From assembly GCF_018455725.1 (NCBI RefSeq), contig NZ_JAHCLR010000005.1, positions 117,170 to 181,169 of the forward strand: 64,000 bases of DNA. The letters run 5' to 3'. Under the pieces are notes generated by a model that made no database searches, was not told the DNA's origin, and saw nothing but the letters and a program-made list of their open reading frames with translations. The translations under genes and the position numbers were made by a program. The DNA is from Mycolicibacter acidiphilus (lineage in GTDB: Bacteria > Actinomycetota > Actinomycetes > Mycobacteriales > Mycobacteriaceae). Every line of letters begins with the position of its first letter. The first letter of the stretch is position 1. Of the stretch, positions 15,301 through 24,200 are shown in pieces.

Positions 15301-17751
15301 GTGCCGGCGGTGTTCCGCACCATCGATGCGCTGCCGCTGACCGCGAGCGGCAAGGTGGACCGGCGCGCCCTGCTCGCGACCGAAACCGCCTCGGCGGCAG
15401 TCGATCCGGCCGAGTACGTCGCCCCGCGCAACCACACCGAGCAGGTGCTCGCGCAGATCTGGTCCGAGGTGCTCGGGGTGGACCGGGTCGGCGTCACCGA
15501 CGACTTCTTCGCCCTCGGCGGCGCCTCCACCCAGGCGCTGGAGGTCGCGGTGCGCGCCGGCGAGATCGGCATGGAGCTGCGGCCGGAGTCGATGTTCGTC
15601 TACGGCACCGTTGCCGACCTGGCCGCCGAGTTCGGCCCGATCCCCGACGACGTCACCGTCACCCCCACCGCCGCGGCGCCGTCGCAGCCCGTCGAGCCGG
15701 TGAAACCCGTTGCGGCACCGGTGATCCGGCGTGTGCCGTCCGGCCCGGTCCGCAACACCGTGATCGAGAGCCTCGGGGTGTACCTGCCGTCGCGGGCGGT
15801 CTCCACCGAACAGGTGCTGGCCGACTGCGTCAACCCGGTCGACATCCCACTGGAACGGCTGACCGGCATCAAGAACCGGCGGATGGCCGGCGACGGCGAA
15901 TACTCGATCGACCTGGGCCGCAACGCCGCCACCGACTGCCTGTCGCGGTCCAGCTACGCGCCCGAAGAGATCGACCTGGTCATCGCGTGCAACATCTCCC
16001 GCTACGACGGGCCGGAGCACATGTTCACCTTCGAGCCGAGCACCGCGTCACAGCTGCGCGACCAACTCGGCCTGACCAACGCGGTGTGCTTCGACATCAA
16101 CAACGCCTGCGCGGGCATGTTCACCGGGATCGAGGTCGCAGAGACCTACCTGCGCACCGGGCTGGCGCGCAACGCGCTGGTGCTCAGCGGTGAATACATC
16201 ACCCACATCACCGAGACCGCGCAGCAGGAGATCGAAGGGGCGATGGACCCCCGGCTGGCCTGCCTGACCGTCGGCGACGCCGGCGCAGCGGTGGTGGTGG
16301 AGCTGGGCTCCGGCGACCGGGTCGGCTTCCACGACCTGGACCTGACCACGTTCAGCGAGTACGCCCGGCTGTGCATCGGCAAGGCCAGCGACCACGAGCA
16401 CGGCGGCGCGATCATGGTCACCGATTCGGTCACCCAGACCGCGATCGCGGTGAAGCACTCGGTGCCCTACGTGGCCGCGGTGATGCAGCGGCACGGCTGG
16501 CGTCCGGACACCGCCGATCACCTGCTGATGCACCAGACGTCGGAGGCGTCGATCAACGACGCGATCCTGGCCATCAACCGGGTGTTCGGGACCGGTGCCG
16601 CCAGCCGCCGCAACACCATCTGCAACCTGGCCGAGCGCGGGAACACCGCGACCACTTCGCATTTCGTGGCGGTGTACGACTACATCAACGCCGGCCGGAT
16701 GAACTCCGGTGACAACGTGGTGTTCGCGATCAGCGGCTCGGGCCAGACGATCGGGACCGCGCTGTACACCTTCGACGACCTGCCGGACCGGATGCGGCGG
16801 GCCCGCACCGAGCCGGCCGGCAGCCGCCGCAGTGGCCGCAGCGTCCGCCGGGAGACACCGACGATGCCGCGGGTGGCGATCGGCAGCGTCGGCATCGGGA
16901 CGCCGGCGGCCGGCGAACCGCCGAGTTCGATCGAGTTGGCGACCCGGGCGACCGCGGCGTGCCTGGCCGGTAGCGACGTGGAGAAGTCCACGATCGGGCT
17001 GGTGGTGCACGCCGGGGTGTACCGCGACGACTTCCTCTCCGAGCCCGCGGTGGCCACCCTGGTCGCCGGTGACCTGGGGATCAACGCCGAGCCGGCGTCC
17101 GCGGACGCCCCGAAGACGTTCGCGTTCGACGTCCTCAACGGCGCGGTCGGCTTCCTCAACGCCGTGCAGGTGGCGGTCGGCTCGATCGGCGCCGGCCGCA
17201 CCGACCACGCGCTGGTCCTGGCCTCCGAGGTGGAGAACAACACCCCGGAGAGCGGCTACCCGCTGCACGGCATCAGCGAGACCGGTTCGGCGATCATGCT
17301 CAGCCCGAGTGCGGGCGCGGAAGGCTTCGGCCGCTTCGTGTTCCAGCACCACCCGGAGCATCGGGCGGCGCTGCACACCTACACCCAGTCGCGAGACGGC
17401 CGCACCTGGTTGCGGATCGACCGGGATCCGGGTCTGTCGGCGATCTACCTGAGCTGCCTGCCGTCGGCGGTGAAGGAACTGCTGATCGCCGAGGGGCTGG
17501 AGCCCGCCGACATCGCGGTGGTGCTCGGACCGCAGCTGCCGTCCCCGGCCGTCGACGAGCTGGCCGCGCAGATCGGTGTGGCGCGAAGCGGTTTCGTCGA
17601 CTTGGGGCTGGACACCGATCCGTTCACCTCGACCCTGCCGTACCAGATCGACGCCGTCCGGCAGCGTGGCCTGGTCAAGCCCGGTGATCTCGCGCTGATC
17701 ATCGCGGTCGGGTCGGGCGTCGAGGTTGGCTGCACCACCTACCGGTTCTGA
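12385..17751 (+). CDS. NRPS module (C-A-PCP) fused to tandem KAS III domains
   Basis: A 1788-residue protein. The C domain (about 35-455) has HHMVVDFW at 165-172. The A domain (475-990) has YTSGSTGAPKG from Tyr650. Its ten specificity positions read D696 P697 W700 H739 F764 S766 L789 I797 D798 K990, one change from classical serine codes. PCP Ser1048 sits in LGGAS. KAS III-1 (1122-1470) has the full triad Cys1242 (NNACAG), His1383 (LLMHQTS) and Asn1420 (RGNTAT), plus Glu1217 in FEPSTA. KAS III-2 (1494-1788) keeps the fold and SEPAVA (Glu1553), but the Cys position is Ala1587 and the His and Asn are lost. The pair recalls OleA-type Claisen enzymes and the KAS III heterodimer of lipstatin biosynthesis. 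The protein has no thioesterase or reductase release domain, so the KAS III pair may off-load the chain. The domain reading is strong; the product is inferred. Confidence 0.93.
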   Translation: MAGGPDQPVDVSALSPEQKRAMLAQLLRAKAQQTTSEHALSYGQRALWFVHRIAPDSAAYTVAYAGLIRGALDVPALERAAQALVDRHPMLRTTYTERDGQPIELVHAHWPITITRATVGADPAELEQWIQRETDRPFDLTTGPVLRLTLLERGPAEHVLVLTVHHMVVDFWSIDVILDELRALYAAEHGGPAPEATADRYVDFAQAQTAMLSGPEGERLFEYWSGRLAGDLPTLALPTDRPRPAVQTYAGALHRFSIDADVTAGLKQAARAVGATPYMTMLAAFAALLGRYTGQDDLVIGSPFACRDRAGLMGMVGYVANPLPLRVDLRDDPGFVTLLGQVKETVLGAIAHQDYPLPLLVERMRPVRDASRTPLFQVSFAWEQVRLFQDSTGGEIETLPLETLHIGQGGSPFDITMQVGEHDDELQCALQYNTDLFDAATIEAMAEHFRVLVTGIAAEPATPVSQLPLLTEADRAQLTAWNQTAVDYPETLAPACLHDMVAATAARVPDAVAVTFEGRDLSYAELDARANGLARRLQQAGVGPDVVVPVLLDRSEDLVVALLAALKAGGVFLPLDPDQPTHRMEAMLADVPDAPICVTHRKHLAHVPADFTGVRLCLDQESVAASLATLAAQGAPDAGTTTTSTAYVMYTSGSTGAPKGALNTHVGIRNRLLWMQDAFGIDGDDRVLHKTPINFDPFVWEIFWPLTVGARVVVAKPEGHKDAGYLAQIIAEQRVTTMHFVPSMLRRFLAEPAASSCSGLRRVFCSGEALTADLRDEFFAALPAELYNLYGPTEAAIDVTGFHCTRGVSDPVVPIGRPIANVRIHLLDPNRQPVPVGVPGELYIGGVGVGRGYLNRPETTAASFIADPFGDGPANPDGLLYRTGDLGRYLADGTIEYLGRADNQVKINGFRIEPGEVEAALAQHPAVAETAVVARKEADGTVLLVACIVPTGPAPETGELRRFLLELLPAAMVPAVFRTIDALPLTASGKVDRRALLATETASAAVDPAEYVAPRNHTEQVLAQIWSEVLGVDRVGVTDDFFALGGASTQALEVAVRAGEIGMELRPESMFVYGTVADLAAEFGPIPDDVTVTPTAAAPSQPVEPVKPVAAPVIRRVPSGPVRNTVIESLGVYLPSRAVSTEQVLADCVNPVDIPLERLTGIKNRRMAGDGEYSIDLGRNAATDCLSRSSYAPEEIDLVIACNISRYDGPEHMFTFEPSTASQLRDQLGLTNAVCFDINNACAGMFTGIEVAETYLRTGLARNALVLSGEYITHITETAQQEIEGAMDPRLACLTVGDAGAAVVVELGSGDRVGFHDLDLTTFSEYARLCIGKASDHEHGGAIMVTDSVTQTAIAVKHSVPYVAAVMQRHGWRPDTADHLLMHQTSEASINDAILAINRVFGTGAASRRNTICNLAERGNTATTSHFVAVYDYINAGRMNSGDNVVFAISGSGQTIGTALYTFDDLPDRMRRARTEPAGSRRSGRSVRRETPTMPRVAIGSVGIGTPAAGEPPSSIELATRATAACLAGSDVEKSTIGLVVHAGVYRDDFLSEPAVATLVAGDLGINAEPASADAPKTFAFDVLNGAVGFLNAVQVAVGSIGAGRTDHALVLASEVENNTPESGYPLHGISETGSAIMLSPSAGAEGFGRFVFQHHPEHRAALHTYTQSRDGRTWLRIDRDPGLSAIYLSCLPSAVKELLIAEGLEPADIAVVLGPQLPSPAVDELAAQIGVARSGFVDLGLDTDPFTSTLPYQIDAVRQRGLVKPGDLALIIAVGSGVEVGCTTYRF

Positions 17752-17756
17752 TCGCC

Positions 17757-18749
17757 GTGCGCGCATTCGTCACCGGCGGAACCGGTTTCGTCGGCTCAAA
17801 CCTGGTCGCAGCCCTGGCCGACCGGGGCATCGCGGTGCGGGTGCTGCGCCGGTCGACGTCGCCGATGGCCGCCCTGGCCGGCGTGGACTGCGAGACCGTC
17901 GAGGGTGACGTGCTGGATCCGGTCGAGCGGCTCGCCGAGGCGATGGCCGACTGCGACTGGGTCTTTCACACCGCGGCGATCTCCGACTACTGGCGCTACC
18001 GCACCCGCACCCGGCTGTACGCGACCAACGTGGACGGCACCCGCAACGTGGCGACCGCCGCGCTGCGCGCCGGGGTCGAGCGGTTCGTCTACACCAGCTC
18101 ACTCGGATCGCTCGGGGTGCCGCAGCGCGGCCGGTTGCTCACCGAGGCCGACCAGTTCAACCTGCGGCCACGACAATTCCCCTACGGGCACAGCAAGTTC
18201 CAGGCCGAAGATGAGATAAGGGCGGCCGTTGAGGCCGGGCTGCCGGCGGTGATGGTCAACCCGTCGGTGGTGATCGGTCCGCGCGACGTCAACCGGATCG
18301 CCGCGTCGATGGTCGCTGAGGCCGCCAGTGGGCGCCTGCGGGTCGCCGCGCCGGGCGGGGTGAACTTCGTCGCCGTCGACGACGTGGTGGCCGGCCACAT
18401 CGCCGCCGCCGAACGCGGCCGGGTGGGGGAGCGCTACATCCTCGGCGGGGAGAACCTGACCTTCAAGGAGGCGTTCACCACCGTCTGCGAGATCACCGGC
18501 ACCCGCGGACCGTCGATGGTGTTGCCGCGCTGGACGATTCCGGTCGCGGCGGCCGGGATCAGCGTCGCCCGCGCGGTGGTGGGCCCGCGGTTGCCGATCG
18601 GGGCGCAGCAGATGCGGCTGTCGGCGGCGGAGATCTACGCCGACCCGGGCAAGTCGCACACCGAACTCGGGGTGCCGTTCACCCCGTTCCGCACCGCCCT
18701 GCAGGCCGGCTACGAGTGGTACCGCGACAACGGCTATCTGCCGAAGTAG
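17757..18749 (+). CDS. Extended SDR, NAD(P)-dependent reductase/epimerase (OleD-like)
   Basis: A 330-residue Rossmann enzyme of the extended SDR superfamily (dihydroflavonol-reductase, 3-beta-HSD and OleD-like group). The cofactor motif TGGTGFVGSNL is at residues 6-16, and the catalytic Tyr-x3-Lys is YGHSKFQAE. VMVNPSVVIGPRD is the typical mid-protein strand. It starts with GTG at 17757, 5 nt after the NRPS-KAS III stop, so it is the third gene of the same operon. By analogy with OleA/OleD pairs it may reduce the beta-keto product of the KAS III domains; that is inference from adjacency. A generic sugar-epimerase role is less likely given the partners. Confidence 0.85.
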   Translation: MRAFVTGGTGFVGSNLVAALADRGIAVRVLRRSTSPMAALAGVDCETVEGDVLDPVERLAEAMADCDWVFHTAAISDYWRYRTRTRLYATNVDGTRNVATAALRAGVERFVYTSSLGSLGVPQRGRLLTEADQFNLRPRQFPYGHSKFQAEDEIRAAVEAGLPAVMVNPSVVIGPRDVNRIAASMVAEAASGRLRVAAPGGVNFVAVDDVVAGHIAAAERGRVGERYILGGENLTFKEAFTTVCEITGTRGPSMVLPRWTIPVAAAGISVARAVVGPRLPIGAQQMRLSAAEIYADPGKSHTELGVPFTPFRTALQAGYEWYRDNGYLPK

Positions 18750-18775
18750 GCCGCCGAAACCCTGCGGCCAATATT

Positions 18776-18794
18776 TTGTACGACGTCGTACAAT
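18776..18794 (+). promoter_or_regulatory. TA operator palindrome overlapping a -10, leaderless start
   Basis: TTGTACGACGTCGTACAA (18776-18793) is a perfect 18-bp palindrome with TGTAC half-sites like YefM/Phd operators. It overlaps a TACAAT -10 hexamer (18789-18794). The -10 ends 6 nt before the ATG at 18801, so the transcript probably begins at the start codon. Binding of the antitoxin here would give conventional TA autorepression. Confidence 0.8.
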
Positions 18795-18800
18795 CGTGTC

Positions 18801-19070
18801 ATGACTGGCCCGGGTAGCATCCCCGTCTCCGATCTGCGCGAGCAGTTGGCCGCGGTCATCGATGATCTCGATGCGCACGGTAAGGCGATCAAGCTGACCC
18901 GGCACGGGCGGCCGGTGGCCGTGTTGATGGGTTTCGGTGCGTTCGAAGCGCTGCTCGATGACCTCGATGACGCCGACGACTACCGTGCGCTCGCCGAATA
19001 CGACGAGTCGGGTGACCAGGAGACCCTGCCGTGGGAGTTGGCCAAGAAGGATCTGGGCATCATCGCGTGA
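18801..19070 (+). CDS. Phd/YefM-family antitoxin
   Basis: An 89-residue antitoxin and autorepressor. The N-terminal Phd/YefM fold is visible in IPVSDLREQLAAVIDDL, then the KLTRHGRPVAVLM strand pair. The acidic tail (DDLDDADDYRALAEYDES and on) is the usual toxin-wrapping segment. It is expressed from a palindromic promoter and appears leaderless. Its TGA overlaps the GTG of the toxin gene, so both are coupled. It lies directly after the biosynthetic operon, at a boundary of the accessory region. Confidence 0.9.
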   Translation: MTGPGSIPVSDLREQLAAVIDDLDAHGKAIKLTRHGRPVAVLMGFGAFEALLDDLDDADDYRALAEYDESGDQETLPWELAKKDLGIIA

Positions 19071-19330
19071 GTTATCGGGTCCGCCGGACGCGCGGCGTCG
19101 AACGCGCCATCGATTCGATCGAGAAGCGCGACCGACTGCGGATCGAAGCGGTGATCGCCCTGCTGGCGGAGAATCCGAGGCCGCCCAAGGCGCTGAAAAT
19201 GACCGGGTATCGCAACCGGTGGCGAGTCCGGGCGGGTGACTATCGAATTCTGTACGAAATCAATGACGATGTACTGACAGTCCTGGTGATCAGGGTTGCT
19301 CATCGGCGTGAGGTCTACCGCGACCCGTAG
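19067..19330 (+). CDS. RelE/ParE-family toxin (mRNA interferase-like)
   Basis: An 87-residue toxin of the RelE superfamily, expected to cleave mRNA at the ribosome and be held inactive by the upstream antitoxin. Visible features are a basic N-terminus (SYRVRRTRGVERAIDSIEK), then PRPPKALKMTGYRNRWRVRAGDYRILYEI and the C-terminal RVAHRREVYRDP. The RVRAGDYRILYEI and HRREVYR signatures are those of RelE proteins. The GTG at 19067 overlaps the antitoxin stop (GTGA). Its 3' end overlaps the convergent monooxygenase gene by 16 bp. Confidence 0.9.
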   Translation: MSYRVRRTRGVERAIDSIEKRDRLRIEAVIALLAENPRPPKALKMTGYRNRWRVRAGDYRILYEINDDVLTVLVIRVAHRREVYRDP

Positions 19331-20859
19331 GTGGCACCGGCACCCGGTCGGACTCGACCGGCCAAGGCCTGCGCCGCCGTGTAGTGCGACACGACGTGAT
19401 AATCGGCGAGCCGGAACTCGCGCATCTGACGCCGGTACTGGGTTGCGAAGCCCGGGTACAGGGTGGGGTTGGCGCCGTCGGCGGTGAGAAACCAGCTGCG
19501 GCAGCCGGTCATCCAGGTTGTCGCGGCGAGGCGTCGCCGAATGTCGCGGTTGTGCCGGTCTTCGGCGTCGGCGCGGACGTCGAGGCAGTGCAGATCAGCG
19601 GTGAGGATCGCGCCGATCGCCGCCACCGCGTAGTCGATCTGGGCTTCGACGTAGACCAGCACCGAGTGATGGGCGGGGCCGGAGTTCGGCCCGGTCAGGA
19701 AGAACAGGTTCGGGTAGCCGTGGGTGTTGATGCCCTTGTGGGCGTGGCCGCCGCGTGCCCAGTCGTCGGCGAGCCGACGGCCGCCGGTGCCGGTGACGGG
19801 GAACGGCGGGCCGATGTGCTGAGCCTGGTAACCGGTGGCGAACACGACGGCGTCGAAACCGTGATCGACGTGATCGGCGGTGCGGATGCCGGTGTGGGTC
19901 ATCCGGCTGATCGGGGTGTCGATCAGTCGGCAGTTGTGCCGGCCCAGCGCCCGGTAGTAGTCGCTGGAGATCAGCATCCGTTTGCATCCGACGGTGAAGT
20001 CGGGGGTGAGCCGCCGGCGCAACGCCGGGTCTTTCACCTGCCGGCGCAGGTGCGCCCTGGCGAACCAGGACACCAGCCGGGTCAGCGGCGAATTCCACAC
20101 CAGCGCAAGGGCGTTGAACTCGTGGTACCAGTACAGCAGACTGCGGGCTATTCGTCGTGCGGCACCGGATCTGGTAAACAGCGCCCGCGCTACCCGGGGT
20201 AGCGCGGCGTCGAGGCGGGGCAGTACCCACGTCGGGGTGCGCTGGAAGACCGTGACCGACGCCGCGATCTCGGCCAGCTCGGGCACGATTTGGACGGCGC
20301 TGGCTCCGGTGCCGATCACGGCGACCCGCTTGCCGGTGAAGTCGTAGTCGCGGTCCCAGCGCGCACTGTGCACGGTGTGCCCGCGATAGTCGCCCCTGTC
20401 GTCCAGGTCGGGGTAGCTCGGATCCGACAGTGGGCCGCGAGCCAGGACGACGGAGCGGGCGCGCAGCCGGACGCCCCTGGCGGTGTCGACCAGCCAGGTT
20501 CCGGTCTCCTCGTCGAAGTGCAGACCGGTCACCTGCAGCCCGAACCGGATCAGCGGGCGCAACCGATGGTCGTCGACCAACTGCTCGATGTAGGCCCGAA
20601 CGCCTGCAGCGCGCGCGTAGAGGTGCGACCAGTCCGAAGGCGCGGCGAACGAGAAGCAGTACAGAAGTGCCGGGATATCACACGCCGCGCCGGGGTACTC
20701 GGTGTCGCGCCAGGTGCCGCCGACGGTGTCGGCGCGTTCCACGATCACGATGTCGTCGACGCCGGCCTGCCGCAGTCTGATGGCGGCGCCGATCCCGGAC
20801 AGGCCCGCGCCGACGATGACCGTGGCATGGACCCGCGGGTCCGTGTCGGTGCCGGTCAC
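19315..20859 (-). CDS. Flavin monooxygenase, Baeyer-Villiger type
   Basis: A 514-residue class B flavoprotein monooxygenase using FAD and NADPH to oxygenate ketones or similar substrates. The FAD Rossmann motif VIVGAGLSGIGAA is near residue 14, with GGTWRDTEYPGAACD after it. The BVMO fingerprint reads YRGHTVHSARWD (Phe-to-Tyr at the first position, otherwise intact). The NADPH motif is VAVIGTGASAVQ, and ATGYQA comes later. It starts with GTG at 20859. It is isolated, converging with the RelE gene. Mycobacteria have many such paralogs (EthA, MymA-like), so the substrate cannot be stated. It could serve steroid or lipid ketone oxidation. Confidence 0.88.
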   Translation of the reverse strand: MTGTDTDPRVHATVIVGAGLSGIGAAIRLRQAGVDDIVIVERADTVGGTWRDTEYPGAACDIPALLYCFSFAAPSDWSHLYARAAGVRAYIEQLVDDHRLRPLIRFGLQVTGLHFDEETGTWLVDTARGVRLRARSVVLARGPLSDPSYPDLDDRGDYRGHTVHSARWDRDYDFTGKRVAVIGTGASAVQIVPELAEIAASVTVFQRTPTWVLPRLDAALPRVARALFTRSGAARRIARSLLYWYHEFNALALVWNSPLTRLVSWFARAHLRRQVKDPALRRRLTPDFTVGCKRMLISSDYYRALGRHNCRLIDTPISRMTHTGIRTADHVDHGFDAVVFATGYQAQHIGPPFPVTGTGGRRLADDWARGGHAHKGINTHGYPNLFFLTGPNSGPAHHSVLVYVEAQIDYAVAAIGAILTADLHCLDVRADAEDRHNRDIRRRLAATTWMTGCRSWFLTADGANPTLYPGFATQYRRQMREFRLADYHVVSHYTAAQALAGRVRPGAGATYGSR

Positions 20860-21203
20860 GCCCGCCCCTCCTGTCGGCTGCGCTGTGAATCAAATGAGTC
20901 GTTTGACGCGGGCGTCACTTCCGCACGGTGGCCGATGGGCGGATCGGCGACCTGTGCACAGTCCAGAACCCGGGCCGGTAGCGGCACGTCTACCTGCGGA
21001 AATAAAAGTCCATGCCGGCATTCGTCGTGCCTATGGGTATGGATAACTTGTTGAAACATACGGCACGTACGGGAAGCTTGCAATGAATTGACAGGAAGTA
21101 TGAAGGTGGTTAGCTTAGCCGCGACTGAGGCGTACGTTACGTCTGCGTTAACGGGCACCGCTTCGGTAACAGTGACGGACATCGGGGTCTGAGGGGGTTT
21201 GTT
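20860..21203. other. 344-bp divergent intergenic region
   Basis: This separates the monooxygenase (minus) from the giant PGRS gene (plus). It is less GC-rich than its surroundings, particularly 21005-21120. A candidate promoter for the PGRS gene lies at 21088-21116. I see no gene here. Confidence 0.5.
21088..21116 (+). promoter_or_regulatory. Candidate SigA promoter for the PGRS gene
   Basis: A perfect -35 TTGACA (21088-21093) is followed after 17 nt by TAGCTT (21111-21116), which fits the mycobacterial TAnnnT -10. The predicted start near 21123 would leave a leader of about 80 nt before GTG 21204, with GAGGGGG at 21191-21197 as ribosome site. Confidence 0.5.
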
Positions 21204-24200
21204 GTGGTTGCAGCTGGTAGGTCTAACCGGCGTGGTGTGGGTGCGGTCAGTGCGGTGGGGGCGTTTCTGGCGTTCGGGTTGAGTCCGTTGGCGGCGGCGC
21301 CCGCTCAGGCGGACTTCGACTTCTTGGACCCGTCGTCGTGGTTCGACCCAGGTGCGGTTGCGGATGTGTCCGGGATGGCGGAGTTCGGCGACCTGGGTGG
21401 CCTGCTCGGTGGTGACCCGGGTGCGTGGCTGGACTTCGATCAGCAGATCTACCAGGCGTTCTACGACCCGATGGAAGCGCTGATCAGCAACTCGTCCAAC
21501 GACTGGTGGCTGAACCCGCTGAACCAGGCGTTCGCCACCGGCGACTCGTGTGGCGTGCTGTGCAACGGCGCCGACGCCTACATCAACGACAACGGTGACC
21601 TGGTCGGTGCGCAGGACGGTGGTTCTTGGTTCGGTGACGGCGGCAACGGTCTCGACGGGTCCGACGGTGGCGCGGCCGGCATGTTCGGCAACGGCGGTAC
21701 CGGTGGTGCGGGTGTGGCCGGGGTCGATGGCGGCGTCGGTGGCGACGGCGGTGCCGGCGGTTTCCTGATGGGCAACGGCGGCGCCGGCGGTGCTGGTCTG
21801 GGTGCGTTCGTGAACGGCGACGGTGATGTGGTGGCGGCCGCCGCCGGTGGTAGCGGTGGTGATGCCACGGGCTGGACGGGTATCGGCAACGGTGGTGACG
21901 GCGGCACCGGCGGGCACGGCCTGGACGCCACTAGTGGGCATGCCGCGACCGTCGGTGGTGCCGGCGGCAACGGTGGTGATGCGGGCAACCACACCGGTAA
22001 CGGTGGTAACGGTGGCGTCGGCGGTATCGGTGGTGCCGGGCTGGCCGGCGCCGGTTCGGGTGTCACCGGCGGCACGGGTGCTGACGGTGGTGCCGGTGGT
22101 GTCGGTGGTGCCGGCGGCGGGGTCTTCGGTAACGGCGGTAACGGTGGTGCCGGTGGTGTCGGCGGTGTCGGTGGCAACGGCGGTGTCGGAACGACCGGTG
22201 CGGCAGGCAGTTTCGCCAACGGTGGTGACGGCAACGGTGGTGCCGGTGGTTCCGGTGGCACCGGTGGTGTCGGCGGCAACGGCGGGCAGGGCGGCGCGGC
22301 CGGTGCCGCGGACCACGACGGCAGCGGTGCCGCGGGTGTGCAGGGTGTCGGCGGCAACGGTGGTGACGGTGGCACCGGCGGTGCGGCCGGCGACGGCGGC
22401 CGCGGTGCGGACGGCTTCGCCGCGCACCCCAATGCGGGCAACGGCGGCAACGGCGGCAACCTCGGGCAGGGCGGCGCCGGCGGCCACGGCGGAACCGGTT
22501 CGACCAGTGGCGGCGCGGGCAACACCGGCGCTACCGGTGCCGGCGGTGGCAACGGCGGTAACGGTGGCAACGGCTACGACGCCGCCACCGACCCCAACGT
22601 TACCGCCGGTGCCAACGGCGGCGCCGGCGGTAACGGCGGGAACGGTGGTGCCTTCGGCAACGGCGGGCACGGCGGAACCGGCGGCAACGGTGCGACCGGT
22701 GCAGCGGGAACACTCGGTGTCGACGCCGGCAACGGCGGTATCGGTGGCAACGGCGGTGACGGTGGTGCTGCCGGCAGCGGCGCGAGTGGCCTGACCGACG
22801 GCGACGGTGGCAACGCCGGTGACGGCGGGGCCGGTGGAGCCGGTTACGACGCGGCCACCGACCCGAACGCGGCACCGGGCACCTCCGGCACCAACGGCGG
22901 TACCGGCGGCGGCGGCGGTGTCGGCGGTTCCGGCTTCAACGCCGGCAACGGCGGCAGTGGCGGCCTGGCCGGCGACGGCGGTGACGGCGCGGCCGGTGAC
23001 GCGACCACCCCCGACGGTGGTAACGGCGGCGACGGTGGCAACCCCGGCCTCGGCGGTGCGGCGGGCACCGCCCACGGCGGCAACGACGGCACAGCCGGCA
23101 CGTCACCGACCGGCCCGCAGGGCCACGGTGGCAACGGCGGCGCCGGCTACGACCCGTCGAAGGACGCCGGTGCGCCCACCGGTGCCAGCGGTGGCAGCGG
23201 CGGCAAGGGCGGCGACGGTGGCGACTACGGCAACGGCGGCAACGGTGGTAACGGCGGCACCGGCACCAACGGGGCACTCGGCCAGGACGGTGGTGCCGGT
23301 GGTAGCGGCGGTGCCGGCGGTGACGGCGGCGCGCTCGCCGGTAACGGTGGCCACGGCGGCAACGCCGGGAACGCCGGTAACGGCGGGAACGGGAAGATCG
23401 GTGTGCCGCCGGCCGACGGTGACACCAGCGGTACCGGCGGCGGCAACGGCGGTGCCGGCGGCAACGGTGGCGCCGGGGGTAACGCGCAGGCCGCCGACGG
23501 CAACGGCGGCAGCGCTGGCACGGCCGGAAACGGTGGTAACGGCGGTACGGCCGGCGCCGCCCAGCACACCGACAGTGCCAACCACGCCTTCTCCCAGCAC
23601 GGTTTGAACGGCGGCAGCGGCGGTAAGGGTGGCGACGGCGGTGACGCCGGCCTGGGCGGCGCCAACGGCAGCGATGGCGCCAGCACCAACGGCGGCAACG
23701 GTGGCAACGGTGGCGACACCTTCACCAAGACACCCAACGACTACAACGGTGGCCGTGTCGATGTGGCCGGGTCCGCCGGCAACGGTGGTGACGGCGGTGC
23801 CGGTGGTTCCGGTGGCCTGAACCCCGGACACGGCGGCAACGGTGGCAACGGCGGCAACGGCAACACCGTGTTCGTCAACGGGCCCGGTGGCACCGGTCCG
23901 ACCGGACACGCCGGTGACGGTGGCATCGCCGGTGTCGGCGGCAACGGCGGCGCTGGAGGTGACGGCTTCGGGAGCGTGACCGGCGGCGCCGGCGGTGACG
24001 GCGGCAACGGTGGTATCGCCGGCGGCAACAGCGGCAACCACTTCACCGGCGGCCAGGGCGGCGAAGGCGGTGCGGGCGGCAGCAGCGAGTCCGGCACCGG
24101 CGGTGTCGGAGGTACCGGCGGCGACGGCGGCTCCAGCCAGAGCACCAACGTCAACGCGGTGGGTGGTGACGGCGGCGCCGGCGGTGCTGGCGGGGCCAGC

